A model generated the notes under the pieces. That model saw only the letters and a list, made by a program, of their open reading frames with translations, ran no database searches and was not told where the DNA came from. Source: Gordonia polyisoprenivorans (lineage in GTDB: Bacteria > Actinomycetota > Actinomycetes > Mycobacteriales > Mycobacteriaceae). From it: 64,000 nucleotides of DNA. The position numbers and the translations under genes are program-made. Shown piece after piece: positions 33,040-42,333 of this stretch (its first letter is position 1; each line of letters starts with the position of its first letter). The DNA is taken from the NCBI RefSeq assembly GCF_017654315.1, contig NZ_CP072203.1:868001-932000 (forward strand). Reading direction: 5' to 3'.

Positions 33040-34440
33040 TCAGACCGGGTCGGCGGCCGGTACCGACTCCTCACGCATGTCGAGCGTCGGGGCAGGACGC
33101 CGGAATCCCCGGGTGAGGAAGATCAGATAGGTGACGCCGACCGCGAGCCACACCAGCCCGACGGTGATGGCGGTGGCCGACAGACTGGTCCACAGCCACA
33201 TCGTCAATCCGAACCCGATCAGCGGCAGCACACCGAAACGCACCAGGTCGGTGACGCTGCGTCGCCGTTGCTCGATGAGATAGATCTTGATCACCGAGAG
33301 ATTGACCATCGAGAAGGCGACGAGAGCGCCGAAGCTCACCATCTCCGCCGCGGTGGACAGGCTGATGGTCAGCGCGACCAACGACACCGCGCCGACGATG
33401 ACGATCGCGTTGGCCGGCGTCGCGAATCGCGCGTTGATCCGGCCGAAGATCTGCTTGGGCAGGGTGGCGTCGCGTCCCATGGCGTACAGGATGCGGCCCA
33501 CGCTGGCCTGTGAGGCCAACGCCGAGGCGAAACACCCGGCCACATAGGCGGCGGTGAAGAAGGTTTCCAACGCGGTCCCGCCGACCCGAACCATCACATC
33601 GTTCGCCGCCGAGTCGACGTCGGTGAAGTTGACGTAGTCGGGGAAGGACAGTGAGGCGACGAGCGAGACGACGATGAAAAGCCCGCCGCCGATGACCGTC
33701 ACGAGGAGGATGGCGCGGGGGATGAGTCGACGGGGGTCGCGGGTCTCCTCCGACAGGGTGGAGATCGCGTCGAAACCGAGGAACGACAGGCACAGGATGG
33801 CCGCCCCGGAGAACAGCAGACCCATCTGGGCATTGCCGAAGAACACCGAGCCGATCGACGGGGTGCCGGCGTCGCCGGTGATGTGGCGGATGGCCAGGGC
33901 GACGAAGACGACGATGAAGACGACCTGGAAGACGATGAGCGCGTAGTTGAATCGGGTCACCATCTTGATGCCGAGCACATTGAGGGCGGTGACCACCGCG
34001 ATGGAGGCGACCACCCAGACCCAGGCGGGGACCGCGGGCCACAGCGCGTTGACGAAGATGCCGATGACCAGGAAGTTGATCATGGGTAGGAAGATGTAGT
34101 CCAACAGCAGTGCCCATCCCGCGGCGAAGCCGACGGACCCGCCGAACGACCGCTGCGTGTAGGAGTAGGCCGAGCCTGCGACGGGATGGATGCGAACCAT
34201 GGCGCCGTAGCTCAGCGCGGTGAAGATCATGGTGGCCAGCGTGATGACGTAGGCACCCGGCAGGTGGCCCTCGGTGCCGTCGGTGACCACGCCGTATGTG
34301 GTGAACACGGTGAGCGGCACCATGTACGCCAAACCGAAGAAGATCAGCTCGGGTAGCCCGAGGACTCGGTTCAGATGTCCCGATGACGGTGTGGCAGAGC
34401 CGGGTTCGCTCGGGCTGGATGGGGTCGTGGGTTCGGACAT
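33040..34440 (-). CDS. APC-superfamily amino acid/amine permease
   Basis: A 466-residue transporter with about 12 transmembrane helices. The first helix motif VLGLPELIFFGLAYMVPLTV and the ...SYGAMVRIHPVAGSAYSYTQ, then RSFGGSVGFAAGW segment (about residues 78-108) are typical of the APC family, as is FLGFDAISTLSEETRDPRRL near 223-242. It imports an amino acid, amine or related compound by cation symport or exchange. It starts at the TGATG junction with the amidohydrolase stop, so the two form an operon. The substrate is probably processed by that hydrolase. Confidence 0.88.
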   Translation of the reverse strand: MSEPTTPSSPSEPGSATPSSGHLNRVLGLPELIFFGLAYMVPLTVFTTYGVVTDGTEGHLPGAYVITLATMIFTALSYGAMVRIHPVAGSAYSYTQRSFGGSVGFAAGWALLLDYIFLPMINFLVIGIFVNALWPAVPAWVWVVASIAVVTALNVLGIKMVTRFNYALIVFQVVFIVVFVALAIRHITGDAGTPSIGSVFFGNAQMGLLFSGAAILCLSFLGFDAISTLSEETRDPRRLIPRAILLVTVIGGGLFIVVSLVASLSFPDYVNFTDVDSAANDVMVRVGGTALETFFTAAYVAGCFASALASQASVGRILYAMGRDATLPKQIFGRINARFATPANAIVIVGAVSLVALTISLSTAAEMVSFGALVAFSMVNLSVIKIYLIEQRRRSVTDLVRFGVLPLIGFGLTMWLWTSLSATAITVGLVWLAVGVTYLIFLTRGFRRPAPTLDMREESVPAADPV

Positions 34441-36062
34441 CAGTGATCTCCTCGGTGATGGACCACGGCGCCACCGGCGATGGTGGTGACGACGACGGCG
34501 TCGGTGGGCAGCTGGGCTGAGCGGGTGATGTCGAGGTCGAGGACGGCGAGGTCGGCGCGGGCGCCGACGGCGATCCGTCCGCCCGACGGGTCGTGGTTCA
34601 CATACGCCGATCCGGCGGTGAAGGCGCGTAGCGCGGTGTCGAGATCGAGTGCCTGCCAGGGCAGGAACGGTTCGGCATCGCGGTGGTCGGGGTCGCGGCG
34701 GGTGATGGCGACCTCGATCTGGGCCAGCGGGTCGGCGGTGGTCACCGCCCAGTCGCTGCCCATCGCGATGCGCGTGCCGTGGGCGACGAGATCGGCGAAG
34801 GGGAATTGGAGCGCGGCACGGCGTTCGCCGAGGAACGGGATCGTCAGCGCATCCATCTGTGGTTCGTGCTGGGCCCAGTACGCCTGCAGATTGGCCACCA
34901 CATCCAGCGCGGCGAACCGCGGGAGGTCATCGGGGTGAACCAGTTGCAGGTGGGCGATGTGATGACGAAGATCGTTGGGGCCGTTGGCTATACGGGCACG
35001 CTCGACGGCGTCGAGGCAGTCGCGGGCGGCGCGGTCGCCGATCGCGTGCATGTGCACCTGGAAACCCGCTGCGTCCAACGCGGTCACCGCATGCTGCAGG
35101 GTGTCGGGATCGACGTAGCTGAGCCCACTGCCGGTGTTGCTGCCCGCACCGGGGTGGTCCACGCAGGAGCAATAGGGTTCGAGGAGGGCGCCGGTGTAGT
35201 TCTCCATCACCCCGTCGGCCATGATCTTGACCGTCGTCGGCGAGAAGTTCCGTGCCGCACCGTGTTCACGCTGTGCGGCGAACAGTTCGAGCTGTTCGAG
35301 TCCGGCGTGGCGATCCCACCACAGCGCGCCGACGACGCGGGCGGTCAGCCCGTCGTCGTCGCCGAGATCGCGGTAGGCGGCCAGGGTGTCGGGGGTGACC
35401 CACGCATCCTGCCAGCCGGTGATGCCGAGGGAGTGCAGGTGGCGTTGTGCGGTGACGATCGCCGCGCGCCACCCGGCGAGATCGGGTCGGGGCACGTGGA
35501 CGGCGTCGAAGGCGTAAGCCGCTCCTTCGTGCAGCGTCCCGGTCGGAAATCCCTGGGCATCGCGCTCGTATCGGCCGTCGATCGGGTCGGGCGTGTGCTC
35601 GTCGATGCCGGCGATCTCCAGCGCCCTGGTATTGACCCAGGCGCCGTGGACGTCGCGGTTCATCAGGAACACCGGCCGGTCGCCGACCACGGCGTCGAGG
35701 TCGCGACGGTCGGGTGTGCCGCCTGGGAAGTACTCCATGGCCCAGCCACCGCCGACGATCCACGGCAACTCCGGATGCGCGGCCGCGTAGTCGGCGATCT
35801 GCTGGAGGTAGGCGCTCTTGCCCTCGGTGTCGTTGAGCCACAAGCAGTTCAGGTTGCGCCCGGCGAACGGTGCGTGGACGTGGGCGTCGACGAATCCGGG
35901 CAGGACGAGGCCACCCGGAGTGGTCAGCACCCGGGTGTCGGGACCGATGAGCTCCTCGGCCGCCGCACCGATCGCGCTGATGCGGCCTGCGGTGACGGCC
36001 ACGGCGGCGACGCCGGGGTGGTCGAACACTGCGGCACCGGTGATGACGAGATCTGCTGCCAC
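34440..36062 (-). CDS. Amidohydrolase family 3 (YtcJ-like) metal-dependent hydrolase
   Basis: A 540-residue amidohydrolase. It opens with the small beta domain (DLVITGAAVFDHPGVAAVAV) and the metal-binding LPGFVDAHVHAPFAGRN (H-x-H, about residues 59-75). It then has WIVGGGWAMEYFPGGTPDRR, VHMHAIGDRAARDCLDAVE (metal His near 338) and AMGSDWAVTTADPLAQIEVA (catalytic Asp near 438). Family members cleave amide or similar bonds in small molecules, and this substrate is unknown. GTG 36062 with GAGAGGGG upstream is preferred to the open frame at 36119. It forms an operon with the APC permease and is divergent from a LacI regulator. Confidence 0.85.
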   Translation of the reverse strand: MAADLVITGAAVFDHPGVAAVAVTAGRISAIGAAAEELIGPDTRVLTTPGGLVLPGFVDAHVHAPFAGRNLNCLWLNDTEGKSAYLQQIADYAAAHPELPWIVGGGWAMEYFPGGTPDRRDLDAVVGDRPVFLMNRDVHGAWVNTRALEIAGIDEHTPDPIDGRYERDAQGFPTGTLHEGAAYAFDAVHVPRPDLAGWRAAIVTAQRHLHSLGITGWQDAWVTPDTLAAYRDLGDDDGLTARVVGALWWDRHAGLEQLELFAAQREHGAARNFSPTTVKIMADGVMENYTGALLEPYCSCVDHPGAGSNTGSGLSYVDPDTLQHAVTALDAAGFQVHMHAIGDRAARDCLDAVERARIANGPNDLRHHIAHLQLVHPDDLPRFAALDVVANLQAYWAQHEPQMDALTIPFLGERRAALQFPFADLVAHGTRIAMGSDWAVTTADPLAQIEVAITRRDPDHRDAEPFLPWQALDLDTALRAFTAGSAYVNHDPSGGRIAVGARADLAVLDLDITRSAQLPTDAVVVTTIAGGAVVHHRGDH

Positions 36063-36249
36063 CGACTGCCCCTCTCTGCTGTGCGGAATCAGTGACCTCG
36101 GGCGAGGTATGGTGTCCATAACAGCCGTGCCGGAACGTTCCGGCCACTTGAATCAGCATTTCGTAACATGTAGTTAACATTTCCTCCGACGTGGTTCCCG
36201 CGCCCTGCGCCGGGCCTGCCCGATGCAGACCGGCGACCATCGGCGCGCC

Positions 36250-36255
36250 TACTGT
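36250..36255 (+). promoter_or_regulatory. -10 element TACTGT of the LacI gene
   Basis: TACTGT ends 7 bases before ATG 36263 with no ribosome site. Confidence 0.45.
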
Positions 36256-36262
36256 GGTCCTC

Positions 36263-37252
36263 ATGAGTTCTCGCCGTGCGACCCTGCACGACGTGGCCCG
36301 GGCCGCAGGGGTGTCCACCACGACGGCATCGGATGCGTTGGCCGGCCGCGGCCGCGTTGCCGACCGCACGCGTGCCCACATCCTCGAGGTGGCGTCGGGG
36401 CTCGGGTATGTGGCCAGTGCGGTGGCCCGCGGATTGCGCTCGGGAACCGCCGGGGTGATCGGACTGTTCATCCCCGAGGAGACGGTCGGCCTCGACTACT
36501 ACCTGCAACTGATGCAGGGGGCGGCCGAGGCGGCCATCGGCGAGGGGCTCGCGATCACCCTCGTGCCGCCCGGTATCCGGCGCGAGCAGATGGCCGCACT
36601 GACGCTCGACGGGCTGATCGTCTCCGACCCGAGTCTCACCGACCCGGTGATGGAAACCGTTCGCGGACTTCCGGTTCCGCATGTCACCCTGGAGCGTGAC
36701 CTCTCGCCGGACTCCACGGCCGTCGCAGTGGTGACGATCGACCACCGCCACGGCGTGGAGACACTGCTCACCCATCTGGCCGATCAGGGAGCGCGTCGTA
36801 TCGCGGCGCTGGTACCCCCGTCGACCACCGCCTTCGGTGCCGACTTACATCGGCTTTTCGCCGAATCCGACCACGACGTTCGCGTGCGTGACGTGAACTT
36901 CGCGACCGACCCCGAACAGATCATCGCCGAGGTGACCGCGGTGCTCGACGATGCGCCCGACGCGATTGTCGCGGCGCCCGACGGCGCGGCCCGGTTGGCT
37001 CTGGACGTACTCCTCTCCCACGGCATCGAGGTGCCGCATCAGATGCTGCTCGCCGGCTACACCGACACCGCCGCCTACGTGTTCTCCCGCCCCGACATCA
37101 CCGCCGTCGATCTCGCGCCGCGCAGCACCGGGCGAATCGCGGTGCGGGCCATCTGCGACGTCCTCGAGGGGCGTCCGCCCGGTCCCGCCCTGGTCGAGAC
37201 GTCACTGAGGGTGCGCGCATCGACGGCCGGACCGCTGCGCGCGAGGCCGTGA
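36263..37252 (+). CDS. LacI-family transcriptional regulator
   Basis: A 329-residue regulator. The helix-turn-helix and hinge are at residues 6-55 (ATLHDVARAAGVSTTTASDA, LAGRGRVADRTRAHILEVAS, GLGYVASAVARGLRSG), where the usual VSRAL of the second helix reads ASDAL. It is followed by a periplasmic-binding-protein-like domain (VIGLFIPEETVGLDYYLQLM onward; DGLIVSDPSLTDP). The C-terminal operator-release region is complete. It is divergent from the amidohydrolase-permease operon and most likely represses it until the substrate binds. Confidence 0.88.
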   Translation: MSSRRATLHDVARAAGVSTTTASDALAGRGRVADRTRAHILEVASGLGYVASAVARGLRSGTAGVIGLFIPEETVGLDYYLQLMQGAAEAAIGEGLAITLVPPGIRREQMAALTLDGLIVSDPSLTDPVMETVRGLPVPHVTLERDLSPDSTAVAVVTIDHRHGVETLLTHLADQGARRIAALVPPSTTAFGADLHRLFAESDHDVRVRDVNFATDPEQIIAEVTAVLDDAPDAIVAAPDGAARLALDVLLSHGIEVPHQMLLAGYTDTAAYVFSRPDITAVDLAPRSTGRIAVRAICDVLEGRPPGPALVETSLRVRASTAGPLRARP

Positions 37253-37281
37253 GGCGAAGTCTCGTGCGGGCGGTGACCCGA

Positions 37282-37287
37282 TAGTCT
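37282..37287 (+). promoter_or_regulatory. -10 element TAGTCT, leaderless start
   Basis: TAGTCT ends 6 bases before ATG 37294. Confidence 0.45.
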
Positions 37288-37293
37288 GACCGC

Positions 37294-38088
37294 ATGACCA
37301 ACGCGGATCGGGAACCGGTGTTCCGGGCCCTGGAGATCATCGCGAACACCCTCGCCCGCGTGCAGAAGGTGGATCTGCGGTTCACCGGGCTCGACAACAT
37401 CCCCACCCGGGGCGGCGCGGTGCTGGTGGTGAATCACACCGCCTACGTCGATTTCCTGCCCGCGGCGCTCGGTCTGTACCGGGTCGGGCGGCGGGCGCGG
37501 TTCATGATCAAGTCCGAGGTCATGGACGTCGCCATCATGCGATTCCTGGTGAACCACACCCGCACGATCCCCGTCGACCGTTCGCAGGGCACCGACGCCT
37601 ATCGTGCGGCCGTCGAGTCGCTGCGCTCCGGTGAGATCGTCGTGGTGTACCCGGAGGCGACGATCAGTCGCAGCTTCGAGCTCAAGGAATTCAAGACCGG
37701 CGCGGTGCGCATGGCACTCGAGGCGCAGGTCCCGATGATCCCGACGATCGTGTGGGGAGCGCAGCGGCAGTGGACCAAGGGCGGCAAGCGTCGGATGGGG
37801 CGGGCGGGTATCCCGATCGCCGTCGGCTACGGGACGCCGATCCACGTGCCCGCCGACGCCGACGTCGAGGAGCAGACCGCGCGGTTGCGCGCGCAGATGG
37901 CCGAGGTGCTGCACGAGGTGCAGGACGCCTACCCGCATCCGGCCGGTGAGTTCTGGGTGCCGACGCGACTCGGCGGCACCGCACCCACCCCGGAGCAGGC
38001 TGCGGTCATCGAGGACGAGGAAGCACAACGCAAGGCGGCGGCACGCGCGGCGAAAGCGGCTGAACGAGAAGGGAAGTCGCGTAGATGA
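37294..38088 (+). CDS. 1-acylglycerol-3-phosphate-type acyltransferase (paralog 2)
   Basis: A 264-residue PlsC-family enzyme, paralogous to the one at 32244. It has the H-x4-D motif in VLVVNHTAYVDFLPAALG (about residues 46-63), FMIKSEVMDVAIMRFLVNHT near 70-89 and VVYPEATISRSFELKEFKTG near 117-136. The DNA around the last motif is almost identical to its paralog. It probably acylates a lipid or envelope precursor at the membrane. It overlaps the HAD phosphatase start by ATGA, so the acyltransferase and phosphatase are made together, as for Rv3814c and Rv3813c. Confidence 0.87.
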   Translation: MTNADREPVFRALEIIANTLARVQKVDLRFTGLDNIPTRGGAVLVVNHTAYVDFLPAALGLYRVGRRARFMIKSEVMDVAIMRFLVNHTRTIPVDRSQGTDAYRAAVESLRSGEIVVVYPEATISRSFELKEFKTGAVRMALEAQVPMIPTIVWGAQRQWTKGGKRRMGRAGIPIAVGYGTPIHVPADADVEEQTARLRAQMAEVLHEVQDAYPHPAGEFWVPTRLGGTAPTPEQAAVIEDEEAQRKAAARAAKAAEREGKSRR

Positions 38089-38948
38089 ACGTCGAAGACA
38101 AGGAGCCGGTGACCATCTCACGGCCAACATTGATCGCCAGCGACGTCGACGGCACGCTGATCGACGACGAGAACCGGGTGTCGGAGTACACCAAGACGAT
38201 CCTGGCCAACGCGTGTGCCGCCGGCGCCGAGTTCGTGCTCGCCACCGGCCGTCCGCCCCGGTGGATCGCCGAGATCACCGACCAGTTCGACCCGTCGCGC
38301 ATCCGTGTGCGACATGCGGTGTGCGCCAACGGTGCCATCCTCTACGACGTCGAGCACGATCGCATCATCTCCTCGGCGACACTGTCGCCGGAGGTCCTCG
38401 TCGAACTCGGGGCGATCGCCCAGGCACGGATCCCCGGGTGCGGCATCGCCGCCGAACGGGTGGGTCGATCCGCGCATGACGCCGCCACCGCGCCGTTCGT
38501 GGCCACCGCGGGCTATCAACACGCGTGGCTCAACCCCGACCATGTCGAGGTCGGTGACGAGGAGATCTACACCGAACCCGCCGTCAAACTCCTCGTCCGC
38601 GCCCCCGGTATGCCGAGTTCGGAGATTGCGCAACGACTTTCCGGAGCCGTCGGCGACCTGGCGCAGATCACTTTCTCCACCGACAACGGACTCGTCGAGC
38701 TCTCGCTGCCCGACACCCACAAAGCCTCCGGGCTTCGAAAGCTGCTGGACCACAACGGCGGTGACGGGTCGACGACCGTCGCGTTCGGGGACATGCCCAA
38801 CGACGTCGAGATGCTCACGTGGGCGTCACACGGTGTCGCCATGGGTCACGCACACCCGGCCGCGCTCGCCGCGGCCGACGAGATCACCGTCGGCAACAAC
38901 GAGGACGGGGTCGCCCGCGTGCTGGCGAGGTGGTTCGGTGAGGTGTGA
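38085..38948 (+). CDS. HAD-superfamily phosphatase (Cof type)
   Basis: A 287-residue HAD hydrolase. The nucleophile motif is IASDVDGTLIDDENRVSEYT (D-x-D-G-T, about residues 13-32), motif II lies in FVLATGRPPRWI, and motif III/IV in TTVAFGDMPNDVEMLTWASH (about 228-247). The cap is of the Cof/type IIB class. The substrate is probably a sugar or lipid phosphate. The ATGA overlap with the acyltransferase suggests a shared role, possibly removing the phosphate from the acylated product. It matches Rv3813c by order. Confidence 0.88.
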   Translation: MNVEDKEPVTISRPTLIASDVDGTLIDDENRVSEYTKTILANACAAGAEFVLATGRPPRWIAEITDQFDPSRIRVRHAVCANGAILYDVEHDRIISSATLSPEVLVELGAIAQARIPGCGIAAERVGRSAHDAATAPFVATAGYQHAWLNPDHVEVGDEEIYTEPAVKLLVRAPGMPSSEIAQRLSGAVGDLAQITFSTDNGLVELSLPDTHKASGLRKLLDHNGGDGSTTVAFGDMPNDVEMLTWASHGVAMGHAHPAALAAADEITVGNNEDGVARVLARWFGEV

Positions 38949-38972
38949 TGTCCAGCCGGGCAGCGTCATCCA

Positions 38973-40523
38973 CTACTGCGCGGGTGCTGGTGCCGGCGCC
39001 TCGGGGGCCGGTGCGTCGGGCGCCGGGGATTCGGGCGCGGGCGGTGCCGCCGCACCGGCGAGTGCCCGGATCTGATCGAGGGCCGGATATCCCTGAATAC
39101 CAGGGCAACTGGTGTTGTTGTAGTCGCGATGACCGGCGATCACCGGTAGGTGCGTCTGCGTTCCGGGCGGAAACTTGCTGTCGGAGAAGTATTCCGACGT
39201 CAGCGTGGCCGTCGCGGCGGGGTTGAGGCCGGCCCGGTTCAGACGCCACTTGAGGAATCGGCCGACAGCGGCGAGCATCTGGCCGCTCGGTGCGACCTCG
39301 TCGAGATTGCCGATCATCGAGACGCCGACGGTGTTCTTGTTGAAGCCGCCGGTGTGGGTGCCCTCGACGTTGCGGTCGAGGCCGCCGAACGCGCCTTCGA
39401 AGATCTGCCCGTACTTGTCAACGAGCACGTTGTAGCCGATGTCGCACCAGTTCAGGGTTCGTGCGTGATACGCGTAGATACCGCGCACGATCTCCGCCGA
39501 CTGTTGCGGGGTGTAGTCGTTGCTGCCCGCGGTGTGGTGGACGATCGCGCCGTTCAGCGTGGGGGAGATCGCCGGCTGCGAGCAGCGGATGTTCTCGTCG
39601 GCGCCCCACGCCGCGCGCGAGATCACCTGCGGGCCACCCGAGAGGGTCGTCAGCATCGATGACCCCAATGAGAGCAGGCTGTCGGGGCTCAGCAGTGTCG
39701 CCGTCAGCTCCGGCAGCACGGTGCTCGCGAGGTTCTTCAGGACCTCCCCGGCGGAGCCGACCACGAGATCGGCCAGGCCGGCGCCGGTGGAGTCGGCGGC
39801 CGGAATGGCGCTCTGCCCATCGGTGAGCGCGAGCTGGATCTCCTTGGCGGCCCCCACCCACACGGGTTCGGTGCCGCCGGGGTGCTCGGCCGAGGGGTCG
39901 GCGGAGGTCTGGATGGGCTCGAGTTCGACCCAGTCACCCCACCCGCGAACCGGGTCCTTGGCCCGCAGCATCATCGTCGCGTCCTCGGCGTCGTCCCAGA
40001 CCGGTTTGTTCCACGTGAATCCGACCATCTTGAACGGGGTGTCCCGCACGAGATGCTTGACCAAGGCGCCGACCGGCCGGCGGCCGGGCGCTGTCGGCGA
40101 CGTCGAGGGCGCTGTCGCCGAGGTGGAGGGCGCTGTCGCGGAGGTAGAGGGCGCTGTCGGGGCAGTGGAGGGCGCTGTCGGCGACGTGGCGGGCGCTGTC
40201 GCGGTGGGCAGGGGGAGCGCGGACAGATCGATCTCCGGCAGCCGGATCCCGGCGCGAGCCAGGCCGGACCGCGCGAGCCCGACCACCGCATTCGGGACCT
40301 CGCGGAGGTCGACGGTATCGATGCCGGTGGGGTCGGCGCCGGTGGGGTCGCTGGAGGTGGAATCGATGGCGCCGGCGTCGCCGGGCCCGGTCGAGCGATG
40401 GGTGTCGACCGGTCGCACCGACGGCGTCGAGCGATCGGAACCGAGATCGACGAACAAGGCCGCGCCGAGGGTCATCGCCACGGCGGCAAGGACCACCGAG
40501 GGCTTACGTCGTGGATACCGCAC
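38973..40523 (-). CDS. Secreted peptidoglycan-recognition / amidase protein
   Basis: A 516-residue envelope protein. A signal or anchor sequence (KPSVVLAAVAMTLGAALFVD) is followed by a low-complexity Thr/Ala/Pro/Ser linker of seven-residue repeats (about residues 110-160) and a PGRP/Ami_2 domain from about residue 320. That domain has VISRAAWGADENIRC, NGAIVHHTAGSNDYTPQ (zinc His), VDKYGQIFEGAFGG, GVSMIGNLDE and VIAGHRDYNNTSCPGI (zinc His and Cys). It should hydrolyse or bind the N-acetylmuramoyl-L-alanine bond. It corresponds to Rv3811. GTG 40523 is preceded by GGGAG and GAGAAG; the frame is open to 40619. Confidence 0.85.
   Translation of the reverse strand: MRYPRRKPSVVLAAVAMTLGAALFVDLGSDRSTPSVRPVDTHRSTGPGDAGAIDSTSSDPTGADPTGIDTVDLREVPNAVVGLARSGLARAGIRLPEIDLSALPLPTATAPATSPTAPSTAPTAPSTSATAPSTSATAPSTSPTAPGRRPVGALVKHLVRDTPFKMVGFTWNKPVWDDAEDATMMLRAKDPVRGWGDWVELEPIQTSADPSAEHPGGTEPVWVGAAKEIQLALTDGQSAIPAADSTGAGLADLVVGSAGEVLKNLASTVLPELTATLLSPDSLLSLGSSMLTTLSGGPQVISRAAWGADENIRCSQPAISPTLNGAIVHHTAGSNDYTPQQSAEIVRGIYAYHARTLNWCDIGYNVLVDKYGQIFEGAFGGLDRNVEGTHTGGFNKNTVGVSMIGNLDEVAPSGQMLAAVGRFLKWRLNRAGLNPAATATLTSEYFSDSKFPPGTQTHLPVIAGHRDYNNTSCPGIQGYPALDQIRALAGAAAPPAPESPAPDAPAPEAPAPAPAQ
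40087..40212. repeat. Six 21-bp tandem repeats in the PGRP linker
   Basis: Units beginning GGCGCTGTCG start at 40087, 40108, 40129, 40150, 40171 and 40192, encoding the Thr/Ala/Pro/Ser seven-residue repeats on the minus strand. Slippage here would change linker length without changing frame. Confidence 0.8.
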
Positions 40524-40732
40524 TGGTCTTCTCAGCTCCCTCGGGTCGGTTGGGCGTGCCGCGCCGATCGTGTCGTGGTCGCCGCGGTGCTGCCGTGCGC
40601 CCACGCCGCATCGAGACAACTCGTGATGCGGTTGTTATCTCCTGTGGTTGGTGATATTCAAGTGACTTGTCTATCGTCACATGAGTCCCACTATTCACAT
40701 ACGTAACATTCGATCATGAGAAACGAGACCTC

Positions 40733-42313
40733 GTGGCAGTGACGTCCCTGGTCGGCCGAGTCCTGACCATCCGCACCCGACCGGGCCACGCCCGGCGTCG
40801 GCGGATGTCGACGGTCATCGGTGCCGTGTCGGCCACCGCACTCGTGGGCGGCGTCGGCCTCGTCGGCGTCACCGCGTCGGACCGTGTCGAGATAGGCCTG
40901 ACGGCCGGCTCGGAGATCACGCTGATCGGCCACGGCTTCGGCCATGGTCGCGGGATGGGACAGTACGGCGCCTACGGCTACGCCAAGCAGGGCTGGTCGT
41001 ATCGGCAGATCCTGCAGCACTTCTACGGGGGCACGACGTTCGGCCGCCCGGCCAACCCGATCGTCAACGTCGCCCTGTCGAACAAGAGCGGCGGCGTGAG
41101 TGTGCGATCGGACGCGGGCATGTCCGTCGGTGGGCAACCGGTCGCGCCGAACCAGGCGGTCACCGTCAGCGGCAGCACCGCCTCGATCACCGCCGGATGT
41201 GGCGGTCCCGTCGTACGCACCGTCAACGCCGCATTCGCCGATCCGGTCAACACCGCCCCGAACCGGCCGGCCAACGAATTCCTCAAGTTCTGCGGATCCA
41301 ACGAACCGTTCCGCGGGTCCCTCGGCCTCGACGGCGGACGGGTCACCAATCGGCTCAACGTCGATGACTACGTCAAAGGTGTCATCGCCAAGGAGAGCGT
41401 GCCCGGCTGGGCCACCTCCGGCGGTATGGAGGCGCTGAAGGCCCAGGCCGTGGCCGCCCGCACCTACGCGCTGGCGGCGATCGCGAGCGGCAAGAAGATC
41501 GATGACACCCAGAACTCGCAGGTCTACGGCGGCGTGACCGGCGAAGACCCGGGCGGCGACCAGGCCGCCGACGCGACGGCGGGTCAGATCCTGCTGCAGA
41601 ACGGCCAGCCGGCGTTCACCGAATTCTCCTCATCCACAGGCGGATACACCGCCGGCGGCCGGTTCCCGGCAGTCGTCGACGACGGGGACGCCGCATCACC
41701 GAACCACAACTGGACCACCACGATCAGTCCCAGCGCCATCGCGAGCGCGTTCGGTCTGCCGAGTCTGGACAGCTTCGAGGTGATCCAGGCCAACGGGCTC
41801 GGTGCGGAGAACGGGCGTGCACTCAAGGTGCGTGCCACCGGCGGCGGCCGCAGTGTCGAGGCGTCCGGCGAGGACGCACGCATGAAGCTGGGCCTCAAAT
41901 CCGACTGGTTCGCCGTGCAGGGCCAGCGCACCCCGCCGCAGATCGTGAAGCCACCGACCGGCCCGGCCGGCGGACTCGGCTCCCTCGACCTCGGATCGCT
42001 GGACGCGGGATCGCTCGGCGGGATCGCCGATCAGGTGGTGCCCGGTGCCGGTGATCTGGTGAGCACCGCGGCCGCGGCGTTCCAGGGGCTGCTCGGCAGC
42101 CTGGGTGACGTCCCCGGAACGCTCGGGACCGCACTCGGGGTACCGACCCTGACGCCCGACGGCGCCGGCGTCACCCAACTCTTCCAGCAGGGAATGCTGT
42201 TCTTCTCCAAGCAGACCGGCGCGCACGTGCTCGCCGGCCGCGGCTACAAGAACTTCCGGGCGCGCGGCGGCATCCCGGTCCTCGGCTTCCCGAAGGCCAA
42301 CGTCCTGCGCTAG
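40733..42313 (+). CDS. SpoIID/LytB-domain envelope protein
   Basis: A 526-residue exported protein. The N-terminal hydrophobic segment (STVIGAVSATALVGGVGLVG, about residues 26-45) is followed by ITLIGHGFGHGRGMGQYGAY (about 63-82) and the SpoIID core: VDDYVKGVIAKESVPGW (about 205-221), GMEALKAQAVAARTYALAAI and QNSQVYGGVTGEDPGGDQAA, ending in STGGYTAGGR. In Bacillus, SpoIID is a lytic transglycosylase acting on denuded glycan; here a peptidoglycan or glycan role is inferred. The C-terminal 120 residues are Gly- and Leu-rich and unrecognised. It starts with GTG and is divergent from the PGRP gene. Confidence 0.82.
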   Translation: MAVTSLVGRVLTIRTRPGHARRRRMSTVIGAVSATALVGGVGLVGVTASDRVEIGLTAGSEITLIGHGFGHGRGMGQYGAYGYAKQGWSYRQILQHFYGGTTFGRPANPIVNVALSNKSGGVSVRSDAGMSVGGQPVAPNQAVTVSGSTASITAGCGGPVVRTVNAAFADPVNTAPNRPANEFLKFCGSNEPFRGSLGLDGGRVTNRLNVDDYVKGVIAKESVPGWATSGGMEALKAQAVAARTYALAAIASGKKIDDTQNSQVYGGVTGEDPGGDQAADATAGQILLQNGQPAFTEFSSSTGGYTAGGRFPAVVDDGDAASPNHNWTTTISPSAIASAFGLPSLDSFEVIQANGLGAENGRALKVRATGGGRSVEASGEDARMKLGLKSDWFAVQGQRTPPQIVKPPTGPAGGLGSLDLGSLDAGSLGGIADQVVPGAGDLVSTAAAAFQGLLGSLGDVPGTLGTALGVPTLTPDGAGVTQLFQQGMLFFSKQTGAHVLAGRGYKNFRARGGIPVLGFPKANVLR

Positions 42314-42333
42314 GGCGGAACCGGTGGGGCCGG

